This document shows positions 33,939-44,733 of a stretch of 64,000 nucleotides of DNA, piece by piece (within the stretch, counting starts at the first letter, position 1; each line of letters begins with the position of its first letter). This DNA comes from Wyeomyia smithii (Eukaryota; Arthropoda; Insecta; Diptera; Culicidae). Below the pieces are notes generated by a model. It worked only from the letters and a program-made list of their open reading frames with translations, did no database searches and was not told where the DNA came from. The stretch spans positions 26,852,358 to 26,916,357 of the forward strand of contig NC_073696.1 in assembly GCF_029784165.1 (NCBI RefSeq), in the 5' to 3' direction. A program made the translations under genes and the position numbers.

Positions 33939-35000
33939 CTTGGTCGCAGGTGATCGCAGGAAACTCTTAAGAACTTGTTAGTAGATACCCAAACCTTGAA
34001 AATAAAAGTAAAAATATGCCGTCCAGTAAAGTTGAAAATGATGTATTGTTTTCTTATTTTCTATTTTTTCTCATGATTTATCTTTTTATTTCCACCTATG
34101 AAGCTACTCAACCTCACATTTCACGGAAAGCCCAATCAATAACGTTTATGAGAATATAATACACTTTACAGTTATATTTAAGATTTTGTATATTTCCTTT
34201 TATTACCAAAAATCGTTTCTAAGCACTTGGTCGCAGGTTATCGCAGCTAGACTCTTTTGAAGTTATAAGTAAATTGCTTAAACTTAAAAAAAAAACAGTG
34301 TTCCATTCCGGGAGCTCTTGGCAGTAGAAAGATCTGGCCGGCATCTAAAGTTGAAAATAATGAGTTTTCTTTCATTCATCTTTCTGTTACGCTTAATCTT
34401 TTTTATTCAACTCATGAAACCACATAACCAACCGTTTTTCTGAAAGCCCATTCAATAACTTTTATAAAAATAAAATATAATCAGAGATGGTATCTACGCG
34501 ATTTTTCGAACTCGTAGCAATCTACGTAGAAAACTATATTCTACGTTTTCTACGGTAGAAAACCTAGAAGCAAGCAAGTGTTGTTCCGGACTACTTTGTT
34601 ATTATGGCAAAACAAGCAATGATTAAGAAACTCAAAAAAGCAAACAAAGTTTTCACTCAATAATTTCAATCGTAATTCACGGTTCAGCAACATATTTGTT
34701 GTCATCCAAAAATGCTAATAAAGAAAAATCGATTTTAAATGTCAAATTCGTTCTCAATTCATACAAAATCATCATCACAATTAAAAATTAATAATATTTT
34801 TAAACTTGAATTTCGTTTATTCTTCATGTAATTCACCACAAAAATCTCTTTGCAGGTTTTATAAAATACTCGTAGAATACTCGTTTTTGGTTAGGTATTC
34901 TACCAGAGGTATTATACGTAGAAAACTCGTCGAAAACTACATGAGGTTTTCTACATGACATCCCTGAATATAATACACTTTATAGTTACTCTGTCATCAT
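33939..35000. repeat. Two tandem repeat units of about 287 bp, the second split by a hAT MITE
   Basis: CTTGGTCGCAGG starts both units (33939 and 34226). Shared landmarks in the same order are AAGTTGAAAAT.ATG, TTTCTTTTTATTCAACTC-like, GAAAGCCCA.TCAATAAC and AATATAATACACTTTA.AGTTA. In the second unit the last landmark is split at AATATAAT by the element at 34482-34966. The two units are clearly diverged by eye. Confidence 0.75.
34482..34966. mobile_element. hAT-like MITE, 485 bp
   Basis: Ends CAGAGATG and the reverse complement of CAGGGATG, with subterminal TCTACG/CTCGTAG and GAAAAC words in both orientations. Flanked by the exact 8-bp duplication AATATAAT (34474-34481 and 34967-34974). The first tandem unit at 34155-34162 shows the uninterrupted site. 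No coding capacity. Confidence 0.88.
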
Positions 35001-35680
35001 TATCCAAGAAGATTAAGTTTAATTTTTTATCGAGGCATAAAGTGCATATTTTACCATTTTATTGCCTTTATAACTCGATATTTAACACTTAAATGGAATT
35101 TAGAGCATTCATAATTGTTTTCAAACTGAACATAATCGAAAGATGATTGCAGTTTTTGTTCGATGTTTTAAAGTCATCAAGTTTAAAACTCTTTGTTTAG
35201 AATGCTGCTACTGACAATGCTGACAACACTGGAGCACAGCGTGACAGCCGCAATTGGCCCTGACACAAGTAAAAGACACCTACGCTAGTTCTCATATGCA
35301 ATTGTCACTTTATGTGTGAAAACAAAAGTAAAAATATTCCCTTCCTTCACTTTCGCAAGTAAAAACCAAACCAATATCAACAGAGTCGTGAGGGCCAATT
35401 GAGCTGAAATTAGAAAAAAGTAAAAACCGCGATTTCGCGACACGCAGCACATTTGAGATAAACTTCAGCCCAATTCAACAGACTTTTCACGAAAACTAGT
35501 TACGATCGCGATGTGAATAATGTAAAGTAAAAAGAAAAATATACAGAGTTCAAGTGGTTACGTGACTTGTGAGTACAGACATTTGTGGAAAATATTTCAC
35601 TGGTCACCGGCACTACACCTGGAGGACAAAACTAGTGAGGCAAAAATTATCAATTTAGTAGAGTTTTGACAATTTGAATA
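35001..35680. other. No gene seen
   Basis: AT-rich noncoding DNA ending at the TA target of the next element. Confidence 0.45.
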
Positions 35681-35682
35681 TA

Positions 35683-36158
35683 CAGTCGAATCCCTTTATA
35701 GCGACATCGCAAGGGACTGTCGTTATAGCGAAATGTCGCAATAATACGAAGAATGTTTGCATATGTAGAACAGAAGGTACCGTTGAGAATGTTATAGATT
35801 CAGCAATGTCATTATAGAGCAGCGGTTCTCAACCTTTTTTTGTCCGCGTACCCTCTGGCAATATTTTTCATATCGATTGTACCCTCTGGCTTGGAATGTT
35901 CTCGCAAAGTGCGAGAGAGAGTAATGGTAGATCATATTGTGGTAGTCTAGTTAAGGTTCCAAATTAAACTGTACCTTGTTTGATTGCTACAGTCATGTTT
36001 TAGGGGCAAGATTGATCAACAAATGAAGTATTATAGAGAAAAATTGCTTTGTCCGCCATTACTGATTTTTCTTTCGCGTACCCCCTGAAGGCTTTCGAGT
36101 ACCACCAGGGGTACGCGTACCACAGGTTGAGAACCGCTGTTATAGAGAGATTCGACTG
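35683..36158. mobile_element. TA-flanked MITE (Tc1/mariner type) interrupted by a hAT MITE
   Basis: Inverted ends CAGTCGAATCCCTTTATA and the reverse complement of CAGTCGAATCTCTCTATAA, each flanked by TA (35681-35682, 36159-36160). Without the insertion it is about 150 bp. TATAGCGAAATGTCGCA words inside recur just outside at 36215-36235, so a second, end-truncated copy probably lies to the right. Confidence 0.82.
35820..36139. mobile_element. hAT-like MITE, 320 bp, nested
   Basis: Ends CAGCGGTTCTCAACCT and the reverse complement of CAGCGGTTCTCAACCTG, followed inward by GGGTACGCG/CGCGTACCC. Flanked by the 8-bp duplication TTATAGAG (35812-35819, 36140-36147), which belongs to the host MITE's own end. 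CAGNGGTTCTCAAC ends are a known hAT form. Confidence 0.9.
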
Positions 36159-36160
36159 TA

Positions 36161-36916
36161 CTATTGTCGCAATAAAGAATGACAAGTATTAGTTTTTGTA
36201 TGCCGTTATAAGGGAAGGTCGTGATAGCGAAATGTCGCAAGAAAACAAAGAATTTTAGTATGAAACAGAAGGGACTGGAACTATAGTAGCAGTTTGGTAA
36301 TGAACAAGGTATGTCGAATAATTTACAATATTTTAAGAGACCTTCCCAAAAATGTACTGGCATGCGTGAGAAAGCCAATGCAATTGAGTTCGTCCTGTTT
36401 TATGCACATTTACTTTTGGTAATTATCGTTTCCTTGTTCAAACACATTCAAATCCTTTCATTTTGGACTAAATAAATTGTAAATGGTGCTGCAATAATTG
36501 CGGAAGCATGCCAAATTGTTTTTCACCTAAAAGCTCAAAAGTTTTGCTTAGAACAAAATTGCGCTCTCAGAAAGTGACACCATAATGACTGTTCATCAAT
36601 AGTGACGCTTATAAATACGATTCTTTGTTAGCATAGATAATGAGTGACAACATTTCTTCCCCTCTGCACTCTCTATTTTTATTTTTTTTTTAACTTAATT
36701 ACTGTTTCAATTGAATGGCTCCAAGTCAATTAAACAACGCTTCTCTTCAAGGTTACTGATTATTAAACAAGACAGAAAGTTAATGAGATAATAGCTGAAA
36801 TTTAAGGCTTCACAACATCGAATTGATCAACCTCAATTGAGGGTATTCCCAAACCTATTGCAAGAAATAAAAAGAAAGAGATAAAAGAGAAAACAAGAAT
36901 AAGGCAGACAGGATAG

Positions 36917-36963
<47 letters not shown>

Positions 36964-37130
36964 CGAGGTTGAAGATTGCTGCAACACAATTGTAGGTAAA
37001 GTACCATTTCAGCATCAAAACAAAAAAGCGCGGGTAGAACTCAACCCTGTTTGATAAATATATTATGCAAAATTTCAAATTTTAATTAGAGGCAAAAATT
37101 CATTTTCACTGCTTCAAGTAAAAACCTGTG
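36161..37130. other. No gene seen; remnant of the TA-MITE at its left end
   Basis: The first 80 bp repeat the inner words of the preceding MITE. The rest is AT-rich noncoding DNA with a GA microsatellite. Confidence 0.5.
36923..36959. repeat. (GA)n microsatellite
   Basis: About 18 uninterrupted GA units. Minus-strand frames across it encode Leu/Ser runs and are not genes. Confidence 0.95.
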
Positions 37131-37132
37131 TT

Positions 37133-37148
37133 CGTCCTTTAAAGAACG
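37133..37148 (-). promoter_or_regulatory. Histone mRNA 3' stem-loop, well preserved
   Basis: On the minus strand CGTTCT-TTAA-AGGACG forms a 6-bp stem (one T-G wobble) with a 4-base loop, preceded by CCAAC and followed by AACAC. Size, loop and flanks fit the stem-loop that ends replication-dependent histone mRNAs and is bound by SLBP. It lies 50 bp past the H2A-like stop codon. Confidence 0.75.
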
Positions 37149-37198
37149 GTTGGTTTTAGTTTTTACAAAGCAGGGAATTTATCGAACTACACCTTATT

Positions 37199-37441
37199 TC
37201 ATGTTTTCTTCGGGAGCAGAACGGCTTGTATGTTCGGCAGTACATCTCTCTGGGCAACACTGACGCCGGATAAAAGCTTGTTCAATTCCTCGTCGTTGCG
37301 GATTGCCAAGTGTAGATGATCCAGATGTATTTGTAACTTGCGGTTACATTGCGTGTGCTGACTTCGCCACAATTGAAACTTCATCCAGACTTGCTCGACT
37401 ATAACACTGGTCAACACAGGTGCAGTCATGCCCCTAGTCAT
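37199..37441 (-). pseudogene. Histone H2A pseudogene (C-terminal two thirds)
   Basis: The C-terminal part matches H2A almost residue for residue (HLAIRNDEELNKLLSGV and VLPNIQAVLLPKKT), ending at TGA 37199-37201. The upstream residues of the 80-residue frame are heavily substituted but collinear in length with the H2A histone fold, from about its APV segment onwards. The first third of H2A is not recognisable further up. The odd mix, strong conservation at the end and decay before it, suggests an old copy that kept or regained its 3' part. No functional nucleosome protein is expected. Confidence 0.82.
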
Positions 37442-38388
37442 TGCCGTTTTTTTCCAGAAACTTGAATGAGTTTTCTCGTAAACATAACGTTAAAGCGACG
37501 AACCCGGTGAGCAATTTTGTTACGACACTCTCACGTAAGTTGACTCGTTTTTGTAATGGCTAGGGGCACCAAAATTCATAGAAATGGTTGAATAGCTATA
37601 ATCTTTCATTTTTTTCCGGTTTGAGTTTTTGGAATGCACTTTTTTTATTTTGTCGACCAGTCTAATCCCCCACCTCCCAAATCCTACCCAAGCAGCAAAA
37701 TTTGTTTCGATCATGAACTTTTTGCATCACAGCAACAAATTCTTATGCGAAACTAAGTTGCAGCTACATTTCAGTCTCAGCTTTTTATCCAGAATGATTC
37801 CAAGATATTTGAAGTGATCGAAGCAAGCCATGGCAGGAAACGGACGTCAATATTTTCGCTCGCGCGATATTTCGTGAGCTATTCGAAATTCACAAGTGTT
37901 TTGAGAAAAGTTTACGTATAGCTGTATTATTTGTGCTACAAAACATTCACTCTTTCACATGTGTATAGTAATGCCGTGAACATCAATCGACAAAATTGCT
38001 GGATCGAGCCACCCGTTTGCTATTTATCACTGTGTGTTATGTGTATGTGACATGGAGTGAGTGCGTTTGCACTAGTCAGCAGATGATGGCAGTGAAAAAA
38101 CTTCATTCAATAACGGAACAGCTGATTATAACTTGAAACCAAGAGAGCATTAAAGCAACTTGAAGCAATTAGAGCATAGTTTTTACATTTCATTTTTTTA
38201 TAAGTGTTGTGATTTGGACGCGTCCTCTCATGTTTGCGTGATTTTTATAATTTAAGAAGTTTGTGGACATTAGATTTTGGGGATCCTTCTGTAATAAAAT
38301 ACGTGTTAGTAAAATTATTCTTTTCTCTTTTTGAATAACAAGAAACATTACCTTATATATTATTATTATTATTATTTATTTATTATTT
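37442..38388. other. No gene seen
   Basis: Noncoding. If the H2A copy was once complete, its N-terminal coding region would lie at about 37442-37560, but I cannot recognise it. An (ATT)n tract at 38360-38390 abuts the mariner fragment. Confidence 0.45.
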
Positions 38389-39385
38389 TTAATCCAGTGG
38401 ATTCAGATCCGGAGACGACGGAGGCCATTCATTCTTCGAAATGAAATCGGTCAAATTTTCCTCACACCACGCCTGAACAATCTTTACGGTGTGGGATGGG
38501 GCGCCATCTTGCTGGAAGCAGTAGTAATCGTCTTCAAACAATAGTTCAGCTTGAGGCAGAACATTTTTATTCAAAACCGTGTCCAGGTAGTACGCTGCGT
38601 TGATTTTGACCCCTTATCGATAAAAATAAGAGGCAGTTTACCTCTCTTGCAAATGGCTCCCCAAACCATCACTGACGTCTTATTTTGGAACCGGGAAACG
38701 TTCAGCTTGTCCGCAGGAGCTTGCTGGAGGCTCACACTTCAAACTCGATCATTTTGGCGATTGACTGTTTGCTCCAAAACGAACACCTTCTCGTCCAAAA
38801 AATAATCTCGTTATCTGCGCGCCAACCGAGCAACTCCCGCGACCGTTGGTACCTCTTGTCCTTTGTAGCTTTGGTAACCCCATGAACCACCTGTTTTTTG
38901 TACGGTGTAAGTTTTAAATCTTTGCGCAGAAGCAGGCGGATTGATTCTCGGTTTATTTTAAGGTTCCTGGCCAGCTTCCGTGCAGATTGGGCGGGATTCC
39001 GGCGAATCCGGTCTCTTATAATCTTTTTCAGCCTTGGAGTTCTCACAGACCTTGGTCATCCAGATCGTGCCTTGTCCTCGGTGCCTCCGGTCTCTAGGTA
39101 CCGATTTATGGTCCGGTACACGAATTTCCGGTTGATTCCGAGCGGTTTTAGGTGTTTGAATATGTGTCCGGGTTTGTACCCTTTCACATATTCAGCGATA
39201 ACAGCTGCTCTCAACTCTGCCATGGCTCACAACTCAATGTAAACAAACTGCACAGAAACGAAACTCTGCCACTTTGGGCAGCAAAGTTAACTCTTTCATT
39301 TGACATATAGATGGCACCAGAGGGATGCAACGTGTAGGCTACAGGCGACCCTAAAAAAGTGTGACCGGACTTTTTTGTCACCGTG
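38389..39385 (-). pseudogene. maT-like (DD37D) mariner transposase, 3'-truncated
   Basis: ATG at 39223 (MAELRAAVIAEYVKGY) opens a paired helix-turn-helix region; a TGA at 39056-39058 interrupts it. The frame resumes as TPRLKKIIRDRIRRNPAQSA and RYQRSRELLGW. Near 38800 a T-run causes a one-base shift, so the first catalytic Asp (DEK) is in another frame, followed by a TGA. The last piece has QQDGAPSHT (second Asp) and SPDLNPLD, the final Asp being 37 residues on, then ends at (ATT)n, so the C terminus is lost. The 5' end of the element is at about 39385 (CACGGTGACAAAAAAG on the minus strand) next to TA at 39386-39387. Confidence 0.85.
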
Positions 39386-39387
39386 TA

Positions 39388-39780
39388 AATTTCCAACCGA
39401 TTGCTGTAAAGGAAAACCGTTGGAAACTGACTGAGTTAAAATAGCATTAGGAAGTGGACAATTCTCGTGACACTCTCGATATTTTTGTGTTTTCAATTTG
39501 AAACCCTATGTTACCGTGAGACGTAATTCTGCGCCAAAGACAGAGGATGGCCCGAAAATATTAGTTGGTCAAAATGATCCCTATTTTATTAGTGTATGCT
39601 GAGAGTAGGAACAACCAGTTGTATGAACGTTAGCGTATCGTTTTTTAACGTTTCGCTGTTAAAAAATTCGTTTTTTATGTAGAATATCTTACATCTTTTG
39701 GCAACATTCTAAGAGAGGAATAAAATTCATAACATTCAACTCAATCCGTTTTCAACAAATTTCTTTCATTTTTGGATCAA
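39388..39780. other. No gene seen
   Basis: Short AT-rich stretch between the mariner fragment and the tandem-like repeats. Confidence 0.45.
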
Positions 39781-39837
39781 CAGATTGGAAATTCAGCTAC
39801 GTGTCCATCAAAACTCGGAAAACAGTGATTGTTTGAC

Positions 39838-40313
39838 GTTAACTATTGTACGAAATGATATTCTGAGGCCGAAAATCGACCCCGGGAGCCAATTTGAATT
39901 CCAAGATAGCGACTTCTGGTTCCACCTAAAATGGCCAAATACCACCCAGTATAGAAATTTCCGTAATCGAGATGATGAAAATCAACCCAAGGCACTATTT
40001 TGAAATTCTAGATGGTGACCTCCGGTGTCCGGCAAACAACGAAAAATTGCCCATTGTGGATACTTTCGGAACCAGAATGATACCCACAAGCCGCCGATTT
40101 CCGGTTTCCGGAAGACAGTCCAAAATTACCAAATACCCATAATGGGTGTATTTCTGTAATCGTGATGATTCATAAGAACTTAAAATCGACCCCAGGGGCC
40201 GTTTTAAAACCCAAGATGGCGACTTCCGGTTTCCGAAAATTACCTAATTTCACTCAGTGTTGGTATTTCTGTAATTGAGATGATGCACTGAGGCCGAAAA
40301 TAGGTAGTGACAC
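39838..40313. repeat. Degenerate tandem repeats of about 115 bp with GATGGCGACTTCCGG core
   Basis: Three to four imperfect units share CTGAGGCCGAAAATCGACCC, then CCAAGATGGCGACTTCCGGT, AAATTACC.AATA and GTATTTCTGTAATCGAGATGAT. Related single units occur around 49130-49180, 50370-50430 and 51190-51310. No coding capacity; family unknown. Confidence 0.7.
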
Positions 40314-40563
40314 TGCTGGCGTCGCATTTTTTTTTTTTTTAAAGGGGGGGATTTGTTAGTAGATTAAGTATTTATGATAAATATTAGTAAATAATGAGTA
40401 TGTGTGTCCAATCACAAATGGTGACTTCTCAACACTATTAGAAATTTGTAATTTTCATTGTTAGGGTTTGTTTGCTTTCGCAATTAGGACTTATCATTCG
40501 TAGGGATTTAAACCTACTTGTCAGAAAAGGGGAAGTAAACTTACAACTAACTTAATTGCTAAC

Positions 40564-43208
40564 TTATTGGCTATAAAGAGAGCTTATCGTAGCAATTGAG
40601 GATTGCAACGATTTTTGTCGAAAATTGTTAATAATTTTATTTGACATAGCTTCTAATGGTTCAACACCAGTAAGTCTATGTAATTCGAGTGTACTAAACC
40701 AAGGAGGACGCTTCAAAATCATTTTCAGGATTTTATTCTGAATCCTTTGGAGCGTTTTCTTCCTTGTTGAACAGCAACTTGACCAGATCGGTACAGCATA
40801 AAGCATTGCTGGTCTAAAAATTTGTTTGTAAATCAAAAGTTTGTTCTTTAAACAAAGTTTAGAATTCCTGTTAATGAGAGGATATAAACATCTCGTATAT
40901 TTGATGCACTTGGCTTGTATACTCTCAATGTGCTCTTTGAAAATAAGTTTTTTATCATAAATTAGTCCCAAGTACTTAACCTTGTCGGACCAACTTAAAA
41001 TAACCCCATTCATCTTGACAACGTGATTATTGTTTGGCTTGAGGAAAGAAGCCCTAGGCTTATGCGGAAAAATTATCATTTGAGTTTTAGAAGCATTGGG
41101 AGAGATTTTTCACTTTTGCAAGTAGGAAGAAAAAATATCTAAACTTTTCTGCAATCGACTGCATAGGACACGAAGACTTTTTCCTTTTACGGAAATGCTT
41201 GTGTCATCGCAGAACAATGACTTTGTACATCCTGGAGGCAAATCAGGAAGATCTGAAGTGAATATATTGTACAGGACTGGACCCAAGACTGAACCTTGAG
41301 GTACACCTGCTCTGACAGGAAATCTATCAGATTTTGAATTCTGATAGACAACCTGCAGAGTTCGATCAGTAAGATAATTTTTTAAAATTTTGATTAGGAA
41401 AATTGGAAAATTAAAAGTTTGCAATTTCGCAATCAAACCTTTATGCCAAACACTGTCGAATGCTTTTTCTATGTCTAAAAGAGCAGCTCCAGTGGAATAA
41501 CCTTCAGATTTGTTAGCTCGTATCATATTAGTAACTCTGAGCAATTGATGAGTTGTGGAATGCCCATGGCGAAATCCAAACTGTTCATTTGCAAAAATTG
41601 AATTTTCGTTGATTTGTGACATCATTCTGTTAAGAATAATTCTCTCAAACAGTTTACTTATTGAAGAAAGCAAACTGATTGGTCGATAACTTGAAACTTC
41701 AGCTGGATTCTTATCCGGCTTTAAAATTGGAGTAATTTTTGCATTTTTCCATAATTTGGGAAAATATGCAATTTTGAAGCAGCAATTGAAAATTTTCACT
41801 AAAAATTCCATTGTGCTCTCAGGGAGATGTTTGATTAGTATATTAAAGATTCCATCGTCACCAGGTGCTTTCATATTTTTGAAATTTTTAATAATTGATT
41901 TAATCTCATTCAAGTTTGTTTCAATTATTTCTGCAGGTAAAAAAAACCATATTGACGTGTGACTTCATTTTCAATTGGACTCACAAAATTCAAATTTGAG
42001 TCATGAACACTCTCAAACTGCTGAGCAAGTCTTTGAGCCTTTTGTTCATTGGATACAAGAAGACATTCACCATCTTTCAAAACTGGAATAGGCTTTGAAG
42101 GTTTCTTAAGAATCTTCGACAGCTTCCAAAAAGGTTTTGAATATGGTTTCAACTTTTCAACTTTAGTGTCAAAATTTTGATTTCTCAGTAGAGTAAATCT
42201 ATGTTTAATCTCTTTCTGTAAATCTTTATAAATAGTTTTCGTAACAGGGTCACGAGAACGTTGATATTGACGTCTGCGGACATTTTTCAAACGAATTAGA
42301 AGTTGAAGATTTTCGTCAATTATTGGTGAATCAAATTTCACTTGAGCCTTTGGAACAGAATAATTCCTGGCATCAACAATTGCACATTTTAATGCTTCCA
42401 AAGCGGAATCAATATTCACTTCGTTTTGCAAATCAAGCTCATTATTGAAATTTCTCTCAATATGAGTTTTGTATCTTTCCCAATTAGCCTTGTTATAATT
42501 GAAAACAGAGCTCATAGGGTTTAAAACTGATTCATGTGATAAAGAAAAAGTTATTGGAAGATGGTCAGAATCAAAGTCAGCGTGTGTGATCAAATCACTA
42601 CATACATGACTTTGATCTGTCAGCACCAAATCAATTGTTGAAGGGTTTCTTACAGAAGAAAAGCATGTAGGACTATTCGGAGACAAAATAGAATAGTATC
42701 CTGAAGAACAATCATTGAATAAAATTTTGCCATTGGAATTACTTTGAGAATTATTCCATGAACGATGTTTAGCGTTAAAATCGCCGATTATAAAAAATTT
42801 CGAACGATTTCTGGTGAGTTTTTGTAAATCACCTTTAAAATAATTTTTGTGCTCGCGTGTGCATTGAAATGGTATATATGCTGCGGCAGTAAATAAAATC
42901 CCAAGTTCAGTTTGAACTTCAATTCCCAAAGTTTCAATAACTTTCGTCTCAAGATGGGGAAGAGCACGATGTTTGATTCGGCGATGAATAACAATGGCAA
43001 CTCCACCGCCGGAACCCTGAATCCTATCATATCTATGAACCACGTAATTGGGATCATATTTTAATTTTATGTTAGGTTTCAAAAATGTTTCAGTAATAAT
43101 TGCAATATGCACATTATTTACTGTTAAAAAATTAAAAAGCTCATTCTCATTGGCCTTCAATGAGCGAGCATTCCAATTTAATATTTTAATTGCTTTATTT
43201 AAAATCAT
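40564..43208 (-). pseudogene. Juan-like ORF2: AP endonuclease and reverse transcriptase, two breaks
   Basis: ATG at 43208 starts the endonuclease: ILNWNARSLKANENE, IITETFLKP, GDFNAKHRSWN and SDHLPITF. A one-base frameshift occurs in the A/T run near 41940. RT then reads KAPGDDGI, YRPISLLSSISKLFE, LDIEKAFDSVWH, GVPQGSVLGPVLY and an active site with FCDD instead of the usual F/YADD. A TGA at 41110-41112 interrupts; the same frame goes on through the post-RT region to 40564. The protein would nick target DNA and prime reverse transcription there. The Ala-to-Cys change at the active site is odd, but Cys may be lineage-specific. Confidence 0.9.
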
Positions 43209-43267
43209 CGCTAAATTTTAAATTAGAAACAATTTTAATTGTAAAATTTGTGCCTATTTGAATGGCT

Positions 43268-44518
43268 TCAAACATTGATTTTGCCTGCAACATGGCGTTC
43301 ATAAGATCGAACATTGCCTGTTGCAAAAAAAGAAAGTTTACCTGCCGTAATAGGCCCCAGGCAGTTGATATTAGAAAAAATATTTTCGGCAGCAATATTA
43401 GCTGGAGTAATAGGTGTACAATTATTTTCTACCGTGTTTTGCTTACCCATATTAACGGTCATTTTCGAACTACCAACACTAGGCGGTATAATGTTCGAAC
43501 TACCTGTAACCTGTGCATAAGTAAAACGGGTATGCAAAGGAGTAGGTAAACTATGCGTCACTGGTACGCTTGGAAAATTTTGTTTTGAAGTTGGTTTTAA
43601 TTGAGAAATTGAATTTTGTTTACCTTGCCTTGCCTTAACAATTGCTAAACGGACTGGGCACTGATAAAAATTTGACATATGGTTGCCGTTACAATTCGCA
43701 CAGCGAAAATTTTTACTCTCTTTCACAGGACATGTGTCCTTTTTGTGTGAAGAGTCTCCACAATTAAGACATTTTTGGTCCATGTTACAGAATTTGGAAC
43801 CATGGCCATAACGTTGGCAAGTACGACATTGGGTGATATGCTTTTCACCTCCGCCATACTTCCTATAAATTTCCCACTTTACACGCACATTATACAAAGC
43901 ATGTGCTTTTTCAAAAAAATTTAAGTTGTTAACCTCATTGCGGTTAAAATGAATTAAATAATTAACAAGGGAAATTCCAGTTCTCTGACTGTTATCGCCT
44001 CGTGTTTTTTGTTTCATTAGAATTACTTGGGTAGGGGCTATGCCAAGTAATTCTGTTAAAGTAAGTTTGATCTCATCAACGGTTTGATCGTTGGTGAGAC
44101 CTTTCACTACGACCTTGAACGGCTTGGCGCTCTTCGTGTCATATGTAAAAAATTTATACATCTTTTCAGTTAAATACTGAATAAGACGATTACGACCCTT
44201 TATAGAGTCGGCTAATAAGCGGCATTCGCCTCTACGACCAATTTGATAGGTAACTTTAACGTCAGAAATAAACGTTGAAAGTTCCTTTTTGAAAATATTG
44301 AATTCGGAAGAAATAGTTACCACAATAGGTGGAACTTTTTCCTTTTTTAAAGAATTTACATTTTGTATAGTTTCATTATTAATAACTTCCATTTCACCAG
44401 CTTCTTGCTCAGGCAAAATATCAAAAGGATTGTCACTACAGACACTCGAAGTGTCAGAAAGAGATGCCTCTTTTTTCCTCCCCGCAGCGATGCGAGGTTT
44501 CTTTTTCCGTCCAGCCAT
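43268..44518 (-). CDS. Juan-like ORF1, gag-like nucleic-acid-binding protein, intact
   Basis: 416 residues from ATG 44518 (MAGRKKKPRIAAGRKKE); the frame is open further upstream but without a better ATG. After a basic N terminus and an acidic linker comes a central region typical of insect Jockey ORF1 (TVDEIKLTLTELLGI). Then come three CCHC-type knuckles in a row: CRTCQRYGHGSKFC, CLNCGDSSHKKDTC and CANCNGNHMSNFYQC. The protein coats the element RNA and helps form the ribonucleoprotein. It ends 59 bp upstream of the ORF2 start. It is the longest intact frame in the window. Confidence 0.85.
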   Translation of the reverse strand: MAGRKKKPRIAAGRKKEASLSDTSSVCSDNPFDILPEQEAGEMEVINNETIQNVNSLKKEKVPPIVVTISSEFNIFKKELSTFISDVKVTYQIGRRGECRLLADSIKGRNRLIQYLTEKMYKFFTYDTKSAKPFKVVVKGLTNDQTVDEIKLTLTELLGIAPTQVILMKQKTRGDNSQRTGISLVNYLIHFNRNEVNNLNFFEKAHALYNVRVKWEIYRKYGGGEKHITQCRTCQRYGHGSKFCNMDQKCLNCGDSSHKKDTCPVKESKNFRCANCNGNHMSNFYQCPVRLAIVKARQGKQNSISQLKPTSKQNFPSVPVTHSLPTPLHTRFTYAQVTGSSNIIPPSVGSSKMTVNMGKQNTVENNCTPITPANIAAENIFSNINCLGPITAGKLSFFATGNVRSYERHVAGKINV

Positions 44519-44686
44519 TTCAGGTGATACGAAAAAAGTTAAAACAAATGTTAAATTCAAAAGTAGGTAGTCTTGAGAAAGACTGATGGGAAATAACTTT
44601 CAGGTAGTCTTTAAAAGACACACTGACTAAACACAAACTTTGAAGCTATAGGCAGTCAAAGACCAGTCCGCAAGCAACCGAAAAAA

Positions 44687-44718
44687 CGTCTGATCTGTAG
44701 GACAGTTCAAGACGCACT
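44687..44718 (-). promoter_or_regulatory. Internal promoter of the Juan-like element (DPE-like)
   Basis: If transcription starts at the A at 44718, AGACG falls at +28 to +32 (44691-44687), the exact place and form of the downstream promoter element used by Jockey-type retrotransposons. No TATA box is expected. The start base is inferred from the element's 5' boundary. Confidence 0.5.
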
Positions 44719-44733
44719 ATGCTGGCGTCGCAT

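Larger units (their letters stand above)
40328..44719 (-). mobile_element. Juan-like (Jockey-clade) non-LTR retrotransposon, near full length
   Basis: 4.4 kb with two ORFs and a terminal A-run (T-run 40327-40340 on the plus strand). It is flanked by the exact 14-bp duplication TGCTGGCGTCGCAT (40314-40327, 44720-44733). ORF1 is intact; ORF2 has one frameshift and one stop. Juan elements are known from culicine mosquitoes; assignment is from ORF1 and RT motifs recognised by eye. Confidence 0.88.

Noticed and set aside
36802..37078. Minus frames with long Leu/Ser runs
   Set aside because: Produced by the GA microsatellite at 36923-36959.
38389..38574. Active mariner transposase
   Set aside because: Stops, a frameshift near the first catalytic Asp, and loss of the C terminus at an (ATT)n tract.
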